DNA from: Chloroflexota bacterium
GTDB taxonomy: Bacteria > Chloroflexota > Anaerolineae > UBA1429
Direction of reading: 5' to 3'
DNA length: 45,724 nt
Assembly (NCBI GenBank): GCA_019873625.1
Contig: JAIOAW010000021.1
Coordinates: forward strand, 1 to 45,724
A program made the translations under genes and the position numbers. The notes beneath the pieces are model-generated. The model was given only the letters and a program-made list of their open reading frames with translations, had not been told where the DNA came from and searched no databases. Shown here piece after piece: positions 23,245 through 30,412 of this stretch. The stretch's first letter is position 1; each line of letters begins with the position of its first letter.

Positions 23245-23655
23245 GTGAGCGATGAACTCGTCTACCCCAAGGATATTTCCAAAGAGGCGCTCTTGGCCAT
23301 CTATCAAACGGCCTATATGGATGCCGTGCTGGACGATGACGGGGATATCCTCATCCGCGAGGATTACCGTCATTTCGTCTTCCCCGAGGAGGACGGGCGC
23401 GCCATCCACCTGGCGACCTTTTTCCGCAGCCGAGAGGATGCGCCGGTGGAGGAGAAACTCGCCTTCGCCAACCGCGTGAACGACGAACTCGTGCTCATCC
23501 GCGCCTCATGCACCGAACGGGGCGCCTTTTGTTTCGACTATTACATCCCCGTGCAAGGGGGCATCACCAAACAGGCCATCGTCCTGGCCACGCGGCGCTA
23601 TATTGGTTTGGTGCGCAGCGCCCTAGCGCGAGACGATCACGATGTCGTAGGATGA
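23245..23655 (+). CDS. YbjN-domain-like protein
   Basis: 136 residues, cytoplasmic, acidic. The pattern (AYMDAVLDDDGDILIREDYR, then LATFFRSREDAPVEEKLAFANRVNDEL) resembles the YbjN/type-III-chaperone-like fold, whose members are thought to bind partner proteins or act in stress response. No catalytic motif is seen. The GTG at 23245 has AGGAGG upstream and fits the mapped promoter. The following aldolase gene starts 11 bp after the stop, so they are probably co-transcribed. Confidence 0.7.
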   Translation: MSDELVYPKDISKEALLAIYQTAYMDAVLDDDGDILIREDYRHFVFPEEDGRAIHLATFFRSREDAPVEEKLAFANRVNDELVLIRASCTERGAFCFDYYIPVQGGITKQAIVLATRRYIGLVRSALARDDHDVVG

Positions 23656-23666
23656 GGGAATCGGCT

Positions 23667-24425
23667 ATGCCCAACCCCCTCAAAGAGACATTGTATGCCG
23701 GCCAACCCACCTACGGCGTTTCAGTGATGATCCCCTCGGCGCAGATGGTCGAGATGGTCGCCCATTTGGGGTTTAACTGGGTGCTCATTGATTGCGAACA
23801 CGGCGCCATCGGCCTGGAATCGGTCGAGGCGATGGTGATGGCCGCCGAGGCGGCGGGGATCGTGCCCATCGTGCGGCCCCCTACGAACGCCGCCGAGGCC
23901 ATCGCCCAGGTGATGGATCGGGGCGCCCTGGGGGTGCAGGTGCCCCACGTGCGCTCTGCCGCCGATGCGCGCCGAGCCGTGGAGGCTGTCAAGTTCCCGC
24001 CCCTGGGCGCGCGGAGCCTCGCCGTGGGGACGCGCGCGGGGCGTTATGGCTATGGCCTTTCGCAAACGGAGTATGTGGCGCAATCCAACCGCGAGACGCT
24101 CGTCTGCGCCCAGTTAGAGGATGTCGAGGCGCTCCACAATGCGGAGGACATCTTGGCGGTAGAGGGCGTGGACGTCTTTTTCATCGGCCCTTCGGATCTC
24201 TCGCAATCCCTCGGGTACCCCGGCCAGTTGGAGGCGCCGCCCGTCCGCGAGGCGATCGAGGCGCTCTTTGCTAAGATCCGCGCCGCTGGGCGCATCGCCG
24301 GTTCGGCAGGGGGCGCGGCGGCCCTTTGCCGCTACCGCGAACTGGGCGCCCTGTACCTCTACACCCATCTGACGCGATTATTGCAAGAGGGGGCCTCGGC
24401 CTTTTGGAACGCCGTGCGCGCTTGA
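23667..24425 (+). CDS. HpcH/HpaI-family 2-keto-3-deoxy acid aldolase
   Basis: 252 residues. Class II metal-dependent aldolases of this family cleave 4-hydroxy-2-oxo acids to pyruvate and an aldehyde. The family blocks are present: VLIDCEHGAIGLE (catalytic His, acid), IVRPPTN (Arg), LGVQVPHVRSAADARRAVEA, FPPLGARS, AQLEDVEA (metal-binding Glu) and FFIGPSDLSQSLG (metal-binding Asp). The ATG at 23667 has GAGGGA upstream; an in-frame ATG at 23652 overlaps the preceding stop and is a possible alternative. Its place next to two sugar-type dehydrogenases suggests sugar-acid catabolism. Confidence 0.9.
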   Translation: MPNPLKETLYAGQPTYGVSVMIPSAQMVEMVAHLGFNWVLIDCEHGAIGLESVEAMVMAAEAAGIVPIVRPPTNAAEAIAQVMDRGALGVQVPHVRSAADARRAVEAVKFPPLGARSLAVGTRAGRYGYGLSQTEYVAQSNRETLVCAQLEDVEALHNAEDILAVEGVDVFFIGPSDLSQSLGYPGQLEAPPVREAIEALFAKIRAAGRIAGSAGGAAALCRYRELGALYLYTHLTRLLQEGASAFWNAVRA

Positions 24426-24495
24426 AGACCGCCCGAACGAGGTTTATACCGTGCTGGAGGCTCGCTTCAGCACCCCAAAATAGAAGGAGGAAGAG

Positions 24496-24936
24496 ATGAC
24501 GCGCCCTTTGCCTTTGGAGACGATCTCCCCCGAAGCGTTCGCGCCTTTTGGCACCGTCATTGATTGGAGCGATGAACTGGAGGCCAGCGGCCAAAGGTTC
24601 CATGTGGTGATGCGCAGCGAGGCGCCCACCGGCTGGCGCCTGGGCGTGCTCAAAGTGCGCGAACGGTTTATGGAACGGATGGAAAACCACCCCACCACCG
24701 AGGAACTGTTTGCCCCCATCGCAGGGCAGGCCGTCATCGTGGTGGCGCCGGCTGGCCCTTTCGACGAGGGGGCGCTCCGCGCCTTTTTGCTCGATCGGCC
24801 GGTGAGCCTCAAAGCGGGCACCTGGCATGACGTTTTCACCCTCTCGGAGTGGGCGACCGTCCTCATCGCCGAGAACCTCCACGTCACGGGGGAGCGCGTC
24901 GTGCTGAGCAAACCCGTGGGTGCTGTGCTGGGTTAG
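24496..24936 (+). CDS. Ureidoglycolate lyase (AllA)-family cupin protein
   Basis: 146 residues. The AllA fold signatures are visible: ISPEAFAPFGTVID at the N-terminus, ENHPTTEELFAPIAGQAVIV in the middle and KAGTWHDVFTL near the metal/substrate site. AllA converts ureidoglycolate to glyoxylate and urea. No other allantoin or purine genes occur here, so it may act on another 2-hydroxy acid from the neighbouring aldolase/dehydrogenase pathway. GGAGGAAGAG precedes the ATG. It is 70 bp after the aldolase on the same strand, and a symmetric hairpin follows. Confidence 0.85.
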   Translation: MTRPLPLETISPEAFAPFGTVIDWSDELEASGQRFHVVMRSEAPTGWRLGVLKVRERFMERMENHPTTEELFAPIAGQAVIVVAPAGPFDEGALRAFLLDRPVSLKAGTWHDVFTLSEWATVLIAENLHVTGERVVLSKPVGAVLG

Positions 24937-24939
24937 ATA

Positions 24940-24967
24940 GAGGGGGCACCCTAAAGGGTGCCCCCTC
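24940..24967. terminator. Perfect 13-bp hairpin between convergent genes
   Basis: GAGGGGGCACCCT (24940-24952) pairs with AGGGTGCCCCCTC (24955-24967) around two bases. No real T-tract follows on either strand, so it may be a bidirectional terminator or an RNA end-protecting structure. Confidence 0.6.
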
Positions 24968-24982
24968 CGCTCATTAGCCCAC

Positions 24983-26038
24983 TTAGAAGGTGGGTGTGAC
25001 GGGGGCCTGTTGGCGCGCGGATTCGTAGGCGGCCATAGCCACCACGAAGGCCTGATAGGCATCTTCGATGGTGCCGGCGGGTTTCTTGTGCTGCTCGATG
25101 CAATCCAACAGGTAGGGCAAGAACCCGGGCGAGGGCGGCCCGTAGAGGTCGCCTACCTGCCGCTCAAACACCCAGCCGGGCGCGTCTTTGGCCAAAACGG
25201 CCAGTTCGGGCACATAGAGGGAACTCGTCATGATTTCGCCGCGCGTGCCGACGATTTCCAACCGCCGGTTGGCGTTCGCCTTGGGCGAGGGGCCGGATTT
25301 TCGCGGCGAGCAAATCGTCCACGAGGCCTCCAGGGTGGCGATGATGCCGTTGGCAAAGGTGAAAGTCGCCATGCCCCAATCCTCTACGGCGATATCCCGA
25401 TGGACAAAGTTCGCCACCTTGGCCTCGACCTTGACGACAGGGCTTTCGGCCAGCCACAGGAGTTGCTGGACGCCGTAAATCCCCTCGTCAATAAAGGCGC
25501 CGCCAGGCACTTTGGTGGGGTCGGCAAACCAGCCGGGTTTGCCGGAGTGGAACCAATCTTCGGCGATGGACCAGCGGCTGGTGTTGTGCATCACGACGAT
25601 GTCGCCGATTTCGCCGGATTGGATGCGCGCTTTGAGCGCCCCACCCATCAGAATGGGCATACACTGGAAGGGCAAGCAGACGACGCCCGAGCGGTTGACC
25701 ACCTCGACCATTTCGCGGGCGCGCTCCACCGTCATAGCCATCGGCTTGCCCAGGAGGATGTGCTTGCCCGCTTGCGCGGCCTTGATGGTGCATTCGGGGA
25801 TATCCACCACGGGCGGCGCAATGTGCACGACGTCAATATCGTCTCGCGAGATGAGGGCATCGTAATCCGTGTAATAGTCCACGCCAAAGGTCTCGCCGAA
25901 CTCGCGCGCCTTGGCCTCATCCCGTTCGGCCACGGCCACCAGTTCGGCGCGGGGGTATTCGCGCAGGCCGCGAGCCAGGCCATAGCCCGAATACCAATGG
26001 CCCAAACCCAACACGCCAACTCGCCATTTCTTTCGCAT
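24983..26038 (-). CDS. Gfo/Idh/MocA-family oxidoreductase
   Basis: 351 residues. The N-terminal Rossmann fold begins VGVLGLGHWYSGYGL, followed by VAVAERDEAKAREF. The family block is AQAGKHILLGKPMAM, where the usual E-K-P is G97-K98-P99; the catalytic Lys is kept. The C-terminal domain includes GGAFIDEGIYGVQQLLWL, matching the Gx3-D-x3-H-type block but with Gly where His is usual. Members oxidise sugars, inositols or sugar acids with NAD(P). The ATG has AAGGAGG upstream. It stands alone on the minus strand, convergent with the AllA-like gene and divergent from the next dehydrogenase. Confidence 0.9.
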   Translation of the reverse strand: MRKKWRVGVLGLGHWYSGYGLARGLREYPRAELVAVAERDEAKAREFGETFGVDYYTDYDALISRDDIDVVHIAPPVVDIPECTIKAAQAGKHILLGKPMAMTVERAREMVEVVNRSGVVCLPFQCMPILMGGALKARIQSGEIGDIVVMHNTSRWSIAEDWFHSGKPGWFADPTKVPGGAFIDEGIYGVQQLLWLAESPVVKVEAKVANFVHRDIAVEDWGMATFTFANGIIATLEASWTICSPRKSGPSPKANANRRLEIVGTRGEIMTSSLYVPELAVLAKDAPGWVFERQVGDLYGPPSPGFLPYLLDCIEQHKKPAGTIEDAYQAFVVAMAAYESARQQAPVTPTF

Positions 26039-26090
26039 AGTGATTCCTCCTTACCAAAGGGTCAAGATGCTTCGAACGCAAACTAAAATC

Positions 26091-26119
26091 ATTATGGTGC
26101 GAAAAAGGCGCGCATGCAA
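26091..26119 (-). promoter_or_regulatory. Candidate promoter of the Gfo/Idh/MocA gene
   Basis: On the minus strand: TTGCAT (26119-26114), 17-bp spacer, CATAAT (26096-26091), 53 bp from the start codon. Confidence 0.5.
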
Positions 26120-26170
26120 GCGAATGGTGCTCTTGCGCAATCATACTTTGCACAAAAGGGGAGGTGTGCC

Positions 26171-27085
26171 GTGAGCGAACCGAGACGATCCATCGCCTTT
26201 TTGGGGTTTGGGCAGGCGGCCTCGACCCTGGCCCGGCCGATGGCAGCTCACGGCGCGCAACTCCGCGCCTATGACCTCCTCCTAGAGCGCCCCGGCGGCG
26301 TTGAGGCGCTCCGTGCCCGGGCGGCCGGCCTCCCCATCGCCTTCTTGCCGCTCGAGGAGACCCTGCGCGGTGCGGAGTATATCCTCTCCTTGGTGACGGC
26401 CGAGGTGGCCCTCGAGGCCGCGCAGCGGGCCGCGCAGTACCTCGGCCCTGGCCAGGTATATGTGGACTTGAATTCCACTTCGCCCAAGACCAAGCGAGCC
26501 ATCGGCCAAGCCATCACGCCGGGCGGGGCCGGCTATGTGGAGGGCGCTGTGCTCGATGCCATCGGCGCCGCGGGCGAGAGGGCGCGCATCCTTTTGGGGG
26601 GGCCGCTCGCCGAACGCGCTGCCCAAGATCTCGCCCTCTTGGGGTTGAACGTAACGCCCTTTCGCGCCGAAATCGGTGCGGCCTCGCTCTTCAAGATGCT
26701 GCGCAGCGTCTTCTCCAAGGGGATGGAGGCGCTCCTTATCGAGGTGCTTTTAGCCGCCCAAGAGGCAGACCTTGTAGAGCCAATCTGGCACGAGATGATC
26801 GAGACGGTCAGCCGCGTGCCCTTTGAACGGACGGCCTCGACCTGGGTGCGCAGCCACGCGACGGCGCATCGCCGCCGGTATTACGAAATGGAGCAGGTGC
26901 TCGAGACCTTGGCCGATTTGGGCTTTCAGCCGCTTATGGCGCAGGCCACGCGGGAGTTTTTCCGCCGGTCTGTAGGCTGCGGGCTTGAGCAGGATTTCGC
27001 ACAGGAACCTGCCGAAATTGGCGTGCTTCTCAGGGCCTTGGCGCAGCGTCTACGAGGAAAAGAGGAGCGTTCCAAAGATGCCTAA
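26171..27085 (+). CDS. 6-phosphogluconate dehydrogenase-like NAD(P)-binding protein with DUF1932 domain
   Basis: 304 residues. The NAD-binding fold is RSIAFLGFGQAASTLARPMA, followed by the beta-hydroxyacid dehydrogenase-type segment YVDLNSTSPKTKRAI. The C-terminal DUF1932 helices include LFKMLRSVFSKGMEALLIEV, whose Lys aligns with the catalytic Lys of 3-hydroxyisobutyrate/tartronate-semialdehyde reductases. It probably oxidises or reduces a 3-hydroxy acid. The GTG at 26171 is chosen because GGGGAGG lies upstream; an earlier ATG at 26114 lacks a site. It is divergent from the Gfo/Idh/MocA gene. Confidence 0.87.
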   Translation: MSEPRRSIAFLGFGQAASTLARPMAAHGAQLRAYDLLLERPGGVEALRARAAGLPIAFLPLEETLRGAEYILSLVTAEVALEAAQRAAQYLGPGQVYVDLNSTSPKTKRAIGQAITPGGAGYVEGAVLDAIGAAGERARILLGGPLAERAAQDLALLGLNVTPFRAEIGAASLFKMLRSVFSKGMEALLIEVLLAAQEADLVEPIWHEMIETVSRVPFERTASTWVRSHATAHRRRYYEMEQVLETLADLGFQPLMAQATREFFRRSVGCGLEQDFAQEPAEIGVLLRALAQRLRGKEERSKDA

Positions 27086-27157
27086 TCCCAAAGGATGATG
27101 CGCTCTGCGACATTCCAAGTCCAGAAAGGCCGACAAGAGGGTGCCTATGGCCGACAT

Positions 27158-27186
27158 TTGCCTCAGATTGGCATTTGGTATATAGT
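27158..27186 (+). promoter_or_regulatory. Promoter of the two-component operon
   Basis: TTGCCT at 27158-27163, 17-bp spacer, TATAGT at 27181-27186. The leader to the kinase start is about 110 bases. Confidence 0.62.
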
Positions 27187-27192
27187 AGTGCC

Positions 27193-27303
27193 AGTTTCGA
27201 ATGAGAATAGGCTGCGTGATGAGTTTTTTTACCGCCATTTGCACACGTGTGTTATCGGGCACCTTGCCCGTGCAGGCGGCCCATTTGAGAGAGTGAACCG
27301 CAG
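27193..27303 (+). promoter_or_regulatory. Leader of the sensor-kinase gene with short palindromes
   Basis: The leader contains a seven-T run, a perfect 10-bp palindrome CACACGTGTG (27242-27251) and a small hairpin CGGGCA...TGCCCG near 27256-27270. These could be a regulator site and a weak RNA structure. No known riboswitch fold was recognised. Confidence 0.35.
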
Positions 27304-28434
27304 ATGGACGAGCAAGACTTGACGCACACCCTGTACACGCCATGGATCGAGTGTCTGCGCGCAAGTGAAGCGCGCTACCGCATCATTTCGGAACTGATGA
27401 GCGACTACGCTTACGCCTTTCGCGTTGCACCAGAGGGTTCGCTCCAGTGCGAGTGGGTTACGGATGCCTTCGAGCGCATCACCGGCTACACGCCGGAGAT
27501 GCTCTTGCAAGCCGGAGGCTATGAGAAACTCATCCACCCGGAGGATGTGCCTATCTCTCAGCGGCGCACCCAGGCCCTCCTGCGGGGGGAGCCGGATACG
27601 AGCGAGTTTCGCATCATCACGCGAGATGGCCAGGTGCGCTGGGTTCGAGATTCGGCACGCCCCGAACTCGATGGCTCGGGCCAGGTGGTGCGGCTCTATG
27701 GCGCGGCACAGGATATTACGGAGCGGCGCAAGGCTGAAGAGCAGTTGCGCAAGAACGAGTGCCGCTTGCGCCGTTCTGAAGAACGCCTGCGGCGGCTGGC
27801 GGCCCGCATAGAGACGGCCCTAGAGGCCGAACGGGCGCGCATCTCGCGCAAGATCCACGATGAATTGGGGCAGACGCTTACCGCGCTGCGCTTTGACGTG
27901 CACTGGCTCAAGGCGCGGCTGAAGCGCTCCTCGCCCGAGGTGCAGGCCAAACTGGATGCGATGCTTGCCCACATTGACGAGGCCATCCGCCAAGTCCAGC
28001 AGATCGCCAGCGAACTGCGCCCCCAACTCTTGGACGATTTGGGCCTTCCGGCGGCCATCGAGTGGAGCGTGAAGCAATTCGCCGAACGCACCGGGCTGGA
28101 GTACGCCTTGACCATCGAACCGGAGGAGGTGGCGATCCCGCCGGCCTGCGCCACGGACCTTTACCGCATTCTCCAAGAGGCGCTCACCAATGTGGCGCGG
28201 CATGCGCAGGCCACGCGCGTCGAGGTACGCCTAGCGAAAGAGGGCGATGGCCTCACGTTGACCCTGCGGGATAACGGGCGGGGCATTACGCCCAAGGAAA
28301 TGAAGAACCCCAACGCCCTGGGGATTATCGGTATGCGTGAGCGCGCCGCGCGGTGGGATGGGCAACTCGTCATCGCCGGCGAGCCTGGCAAAGGGACGGT
28401 CGTTTCAGTACACATTCCGACAAGGGGGGAGTGA
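27304..28434 (+). CDS. PAS-domain sensor histidine kinase (NarL-type, HisKA_3)
   Basis: 376 residues, no membrane segment, so a cytoplasmic sensor. One PAS_3 domain (about 22-145; FERITGYTPEMLL, LIHPEDVP, ending AAQDITERRKAEEQL) leads through a coiled coil to the HisKA_3 dimerisation helix with phospho-acceptor H185 (RKIHDELGQTLTAL). The HATPase domain has ILQEALTNVARHA (N-box), LRDNGRGIT (G1) and LGIIGMRERAA (G2), and closes with GKGTVVSVHIP. The partner regulator starts 5 bp downstream. The stimulus is unknown; PAS pockets of this kind may bind heme, flavin or small ligands. Confidence 0.94.
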   Translation: MDEQDLTHTLYTPWIECLRASEARYRIISELMSDYAYAFRVAPEGSLQCEWVTDAFERITGYTPEMLLQAGGYEKLIHPEDVPISQRRTQALLRGEPDTSEFRIITRDGQVRWVRDSARPELDGSGQVVRLYGAAQDITERRKAEEQLRKNECRLRRSEERLRRLAARIETALEAERARISRKIHDELGQTLTALRFDVHWLKARLKRSSPEVQAKLDAMLAHIDEAIRQVQQIASELRPQLLDDLGLPAAIEWSVKQFAERTGLEYALTIEPEEVAIPPACATDLYRILQEALTNVARHAQATRVEVRLAKEGDGLTLTLRDNGRGITPKEMKNPNALGIIGMRERAARWDGQLVIAGEPGKGTVVSVHIPTRGE

Positions 28435-28438
28435 GAGA

Positions 28439-29074
28439 ATGATTCGCGTTTTTGTGGCCGATGATCACGAGTTGTTCCGCGCGGGTCTCAAAGAGATCCT
28501 CCAAGAGGCCGAGGATATCGTCGTGGCGGGAGAGGCGGCCCGTGGAGAGGATGCCGTCGCCGCCATCACGCAAGATAACTATGACGTCCTCATCCTCGAT
28601 ATTTCGATGCCAGGCCTCCATTGGCTGGAGGTGATCAACAAGGTCCATGAGGCCAAGCCAGACCTGCCGGTGCTCATCCTCACGATGCACCCCGAAGAGC
28701 AGTATGCCCTCCGTGCCCTGCGCGCCGGGGTGGCCGGCTACCTCACCAAGAATGTAGCGCCGGATGAACTCATCCAGGCCATCCGCCGCGTGGCCCAAGG
28801 GCGCCGCTACCTAAGCGAGGCGCTGGCCGAGCACCTGGCCACCTATGTAACCGAAGAGCGCGGTTCGATGCCCCACGAGCGGCTGACCGACCGCGAATAT
28901 GAGGTGATGTGCCTCATCGCCACGGGGCACAACGCCACGCAAATCGCCAAGGCCCTGGGCTTGAGCATCAAGACGATCAGCACCTACCGCACGCGCCTTT
29001 TGCGCAAAATGGGCTTGGATAACAACGCCGAGTTGATTCGCTACGTGCTGGAGCACAACCTTCTGCCCCGCTAG
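28439..29074 (+). CDS. NarL/FixJ-family response regulator
   Basis: 211 residues. The receiver domain has the acidic pair D8-D9 (VADDHELFRAG), phospho-acceptor D54 (LILDISMPG), T (LTMHP) and K (LTKN). The LuxR-type helix-turn-helix at the C-terminus is LTDREYEVMCLIATGHN then IAKALGLSIKTISTYRTRLL. The ATG at 28439 has AAGGGGGGAGTGAG upstream; longer in-frame starts overlap the kinase gene. It forms a two-component pair with the upstream kinase. Targets are unknown. Confidence 0.95.
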   Translation: MIRVFVADDHELFRAGLKEILQEAEDIVVAGEAARGEDAVAAITQDNYDVLILDISMPGLHWLEVINKVHEAKPDLPVLILTMHPEEQYALRALRAGVAGYLTKNVAPDELIQAIRRVAQGRRYLSEALAEHLATYVTEERGSMPHERLTDREYEVMCLIATGHNATQIAKALGLSIKTISTYRTRLLRKMGLDNNAELIRYVLEHNLLPR

Positions 29075-29115
29075 GAGGCAAATCGTCCTCTAGCAAAGAG
29101 CGAGGCAGTAAAAAT

Positions 29116-29153
29116 GGGCCGACCTGAACCCTTTCGGGGGTTCAGGTCGGCCC
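29116..29153. terminator. Bidirectional terminator between response regulator and SDR genes
   Basis: GGGCCGACCTGAACCC (29116-29131) pairs perfectly over 16 bp with 29138-29153 around a 6-base loop. The plus-strand A-run at 29110-29114 becomes a T-run after the stem on the minus strand, so it best fits termination of the SDR gene, and probably of the regulator too. Confidence 0.85.
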
Positions 29154-29170
29154 GTTATGCCTTTCAGGGG

Positions 29171-29935
29171 CTAGATGCGCGGCATCTCGTTCCCGCCGCA
29201 GACGGGGAGATACAACCCTGTGATGTAACTCGCCAAATCGGAGGCGAGAAAGAGCACGGCGTTGGCGATATTCTGGGCATCGCCACGGTAGCCCATCGGC
29301 ACGCGGGCGATGTATTCCGCTTCGCTCGGCGTGCCGGGGGAGGGGCGGTCTTCGGAGATCGTCCAGCCGGGGGCCACCTGGTTCACCGTGATGCCATATT
29401 TGCCAACCTCTTTGGCCAGGATGCGGATAATGCCATCTAACCCGCGTTTGCCCGCCACATAGGCCGATTGGCCGGGGAAGCACTGCATCGCGCATTCGGT
29501 GTTTGTGGCGATGACCCGCCCCCAGCGCTTTTCGATCATCGCCGGCACGAAGGCTTTGGCCATAAGGACGTTGTGGATGACGCAACTCTCGAACTGCGAA
29601 TAGTAATCGGCCAAGGGTTGTTCGAGGATGGTCGTCCACTTGTATTGGATGACTGCGTTGTTCACGATGATGTCGGGCGCGCCGAGTTGGGCCGTTACCT
29701 CGTCTCGCATACGGAAGACGTCTTCTTCCTTCGTCACATCCGCCTGGACGAGGCAGGCCCGCCGGCCCATTGCCACCACCTCTTCATAGCGCTTCTTGGC
29801 GGATTCCTCGTTCTTGTGATAGTGGATGGCGACGTCGGCGCCGGCGCGGGCGAGCGTGCGCACAATCTCGCGGCCCAACTGTCCGCTGCCGCCGGTGACC
29901 AGGGCGATCTTGCCGGCAAGATCAATAGGAATCAT
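29171..29935 (-). CDS. Short-chain dehydrogenase/reductase (SDR)
   Basis: 254 residues. The cofactor motif TGGSGQLG (14-21) and NNAV at 92-95 are classical SDR features. The active-site pair Y159-x3-K163 (YVAGK) is present, but position Y-13, normally Ser, is T146 (TNTECAM). After the active site comes VNQVAPGWTISEDRPS; the C-terminus is LYLPVCGGNEMPRI. The substrate is probably a sugar, polyol or ketoacyl compound. The ATG at 29935 follows AGGAGG; the longer in-frame extension upstream has no conserved content. It is a single-gene minus-strand unit. Confidence 0.9.
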   Translation of the reverse strand: MIPIDLAGKIALVTGGSGQLGREIVRTLARAGADVAIHYHKNEESAKKRYEEVVAMGRRACLVQADVTKEEDVFRMRDEVTAQLGAPDIIVNNAVIQYKWTTILEQPLADYYSQFESCVIHNVLMAKAFVPAMIEKRWGRVIATNTECAMQCFPGQSAYVAGKRGLDGIIRILAKEVGKYGITVNQVAPGWTISEDRPSPGTPSEAEYIARVPMGYRGDAQNIANAVLFLASDLASYITGLYLPVCGGNEMPRI

Positions 29936-30251
29936 CTCAATGCCTCCTGTGCGTATTTTGCGCCGAGCGGCGCATTGGGCCGAGTATAGTGCAATGTGGC
30001 GTGCAAGGCGAGCGCTGAGGGTATCCTCGCTCCAAGATCGTGATGAATGCCGGTGAGGGTAGTGCGCATCTCTTTGGTTTGCGCCATCGGGCGCTGTGAA
30101 CGCACAGGCCCCCAAGAGGTGCCGGACCGCCTATCCACCCTCCCACAGGGTCCGCACCTGCGGGAGGGGCGCTTTCGTGTGGCCACGAAACGCCAAAACC
30201 CCCAAACATTTTGAATTTTGTCCCCTAGAAACCCCCAAAAGCCATTTTCAC
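29936..30251. other. Intergenic region between divergent SDR and subtilase genes
   Basis: Non-coding, about 315 bp. A TATACT box on the minus strand (29988-29983) may be the SDR -10, but no -35 at the usual distance is convincing. TTTCGTG (30173-30179) and CACGAAA (30184-30190) form a 7-bp hairpin. Short open frames here show no coding features. Confidence 0.5.
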
Positions 30252-30280
30252 TTGACGTGACGTCTAGCAGGTCTTACACT
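30252..30280 (+). promoter_or_regulatory. Promoter of the giant subtilase gene
   Basis: TTGACG at 30252-30257, 17-bp spacer, TACACT at 30275-30280. The leader to the ATG is about 125 bases and holds a second ribosome-binding-like site (AAAGGAGGTG near 30339). Confidence 0.72.
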
Positions 30281-30412
30281 GGGGATTGTTTGAGAAGTCA
30301 ACCTAGGGATTACGTCTTACTATGGATTGGCTCAAGAAAGGAGGTGCCCCCGAAAAAGTTCTTTTGCAGGTCCCCGATTTCCGTTCGATGTTATGTAAGG
30401 AGGGAAGCACCG

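Noticed and set aside
25010-26086. Plus-strand open frame opposite the Gfo/Idh/MocA gene
   Set aside because: Antisense shadow; the minus-strand gene has clear motifs, a ribosome-binding site and a promoter.
27095-27322. 75-codon frame in the gap before the sensor kinase
   Set aside because: It spans the promoter, has no good ribosome-binding site and overlaps the kinase start in another frame.
30218-30412. N-terminal extension of the subtilase from 30218
   Set aside because: It would cover the TTGACG-TACACT promoter and hide the signal peptide; the ATG at 30413 has a strong ribosome-binding site.
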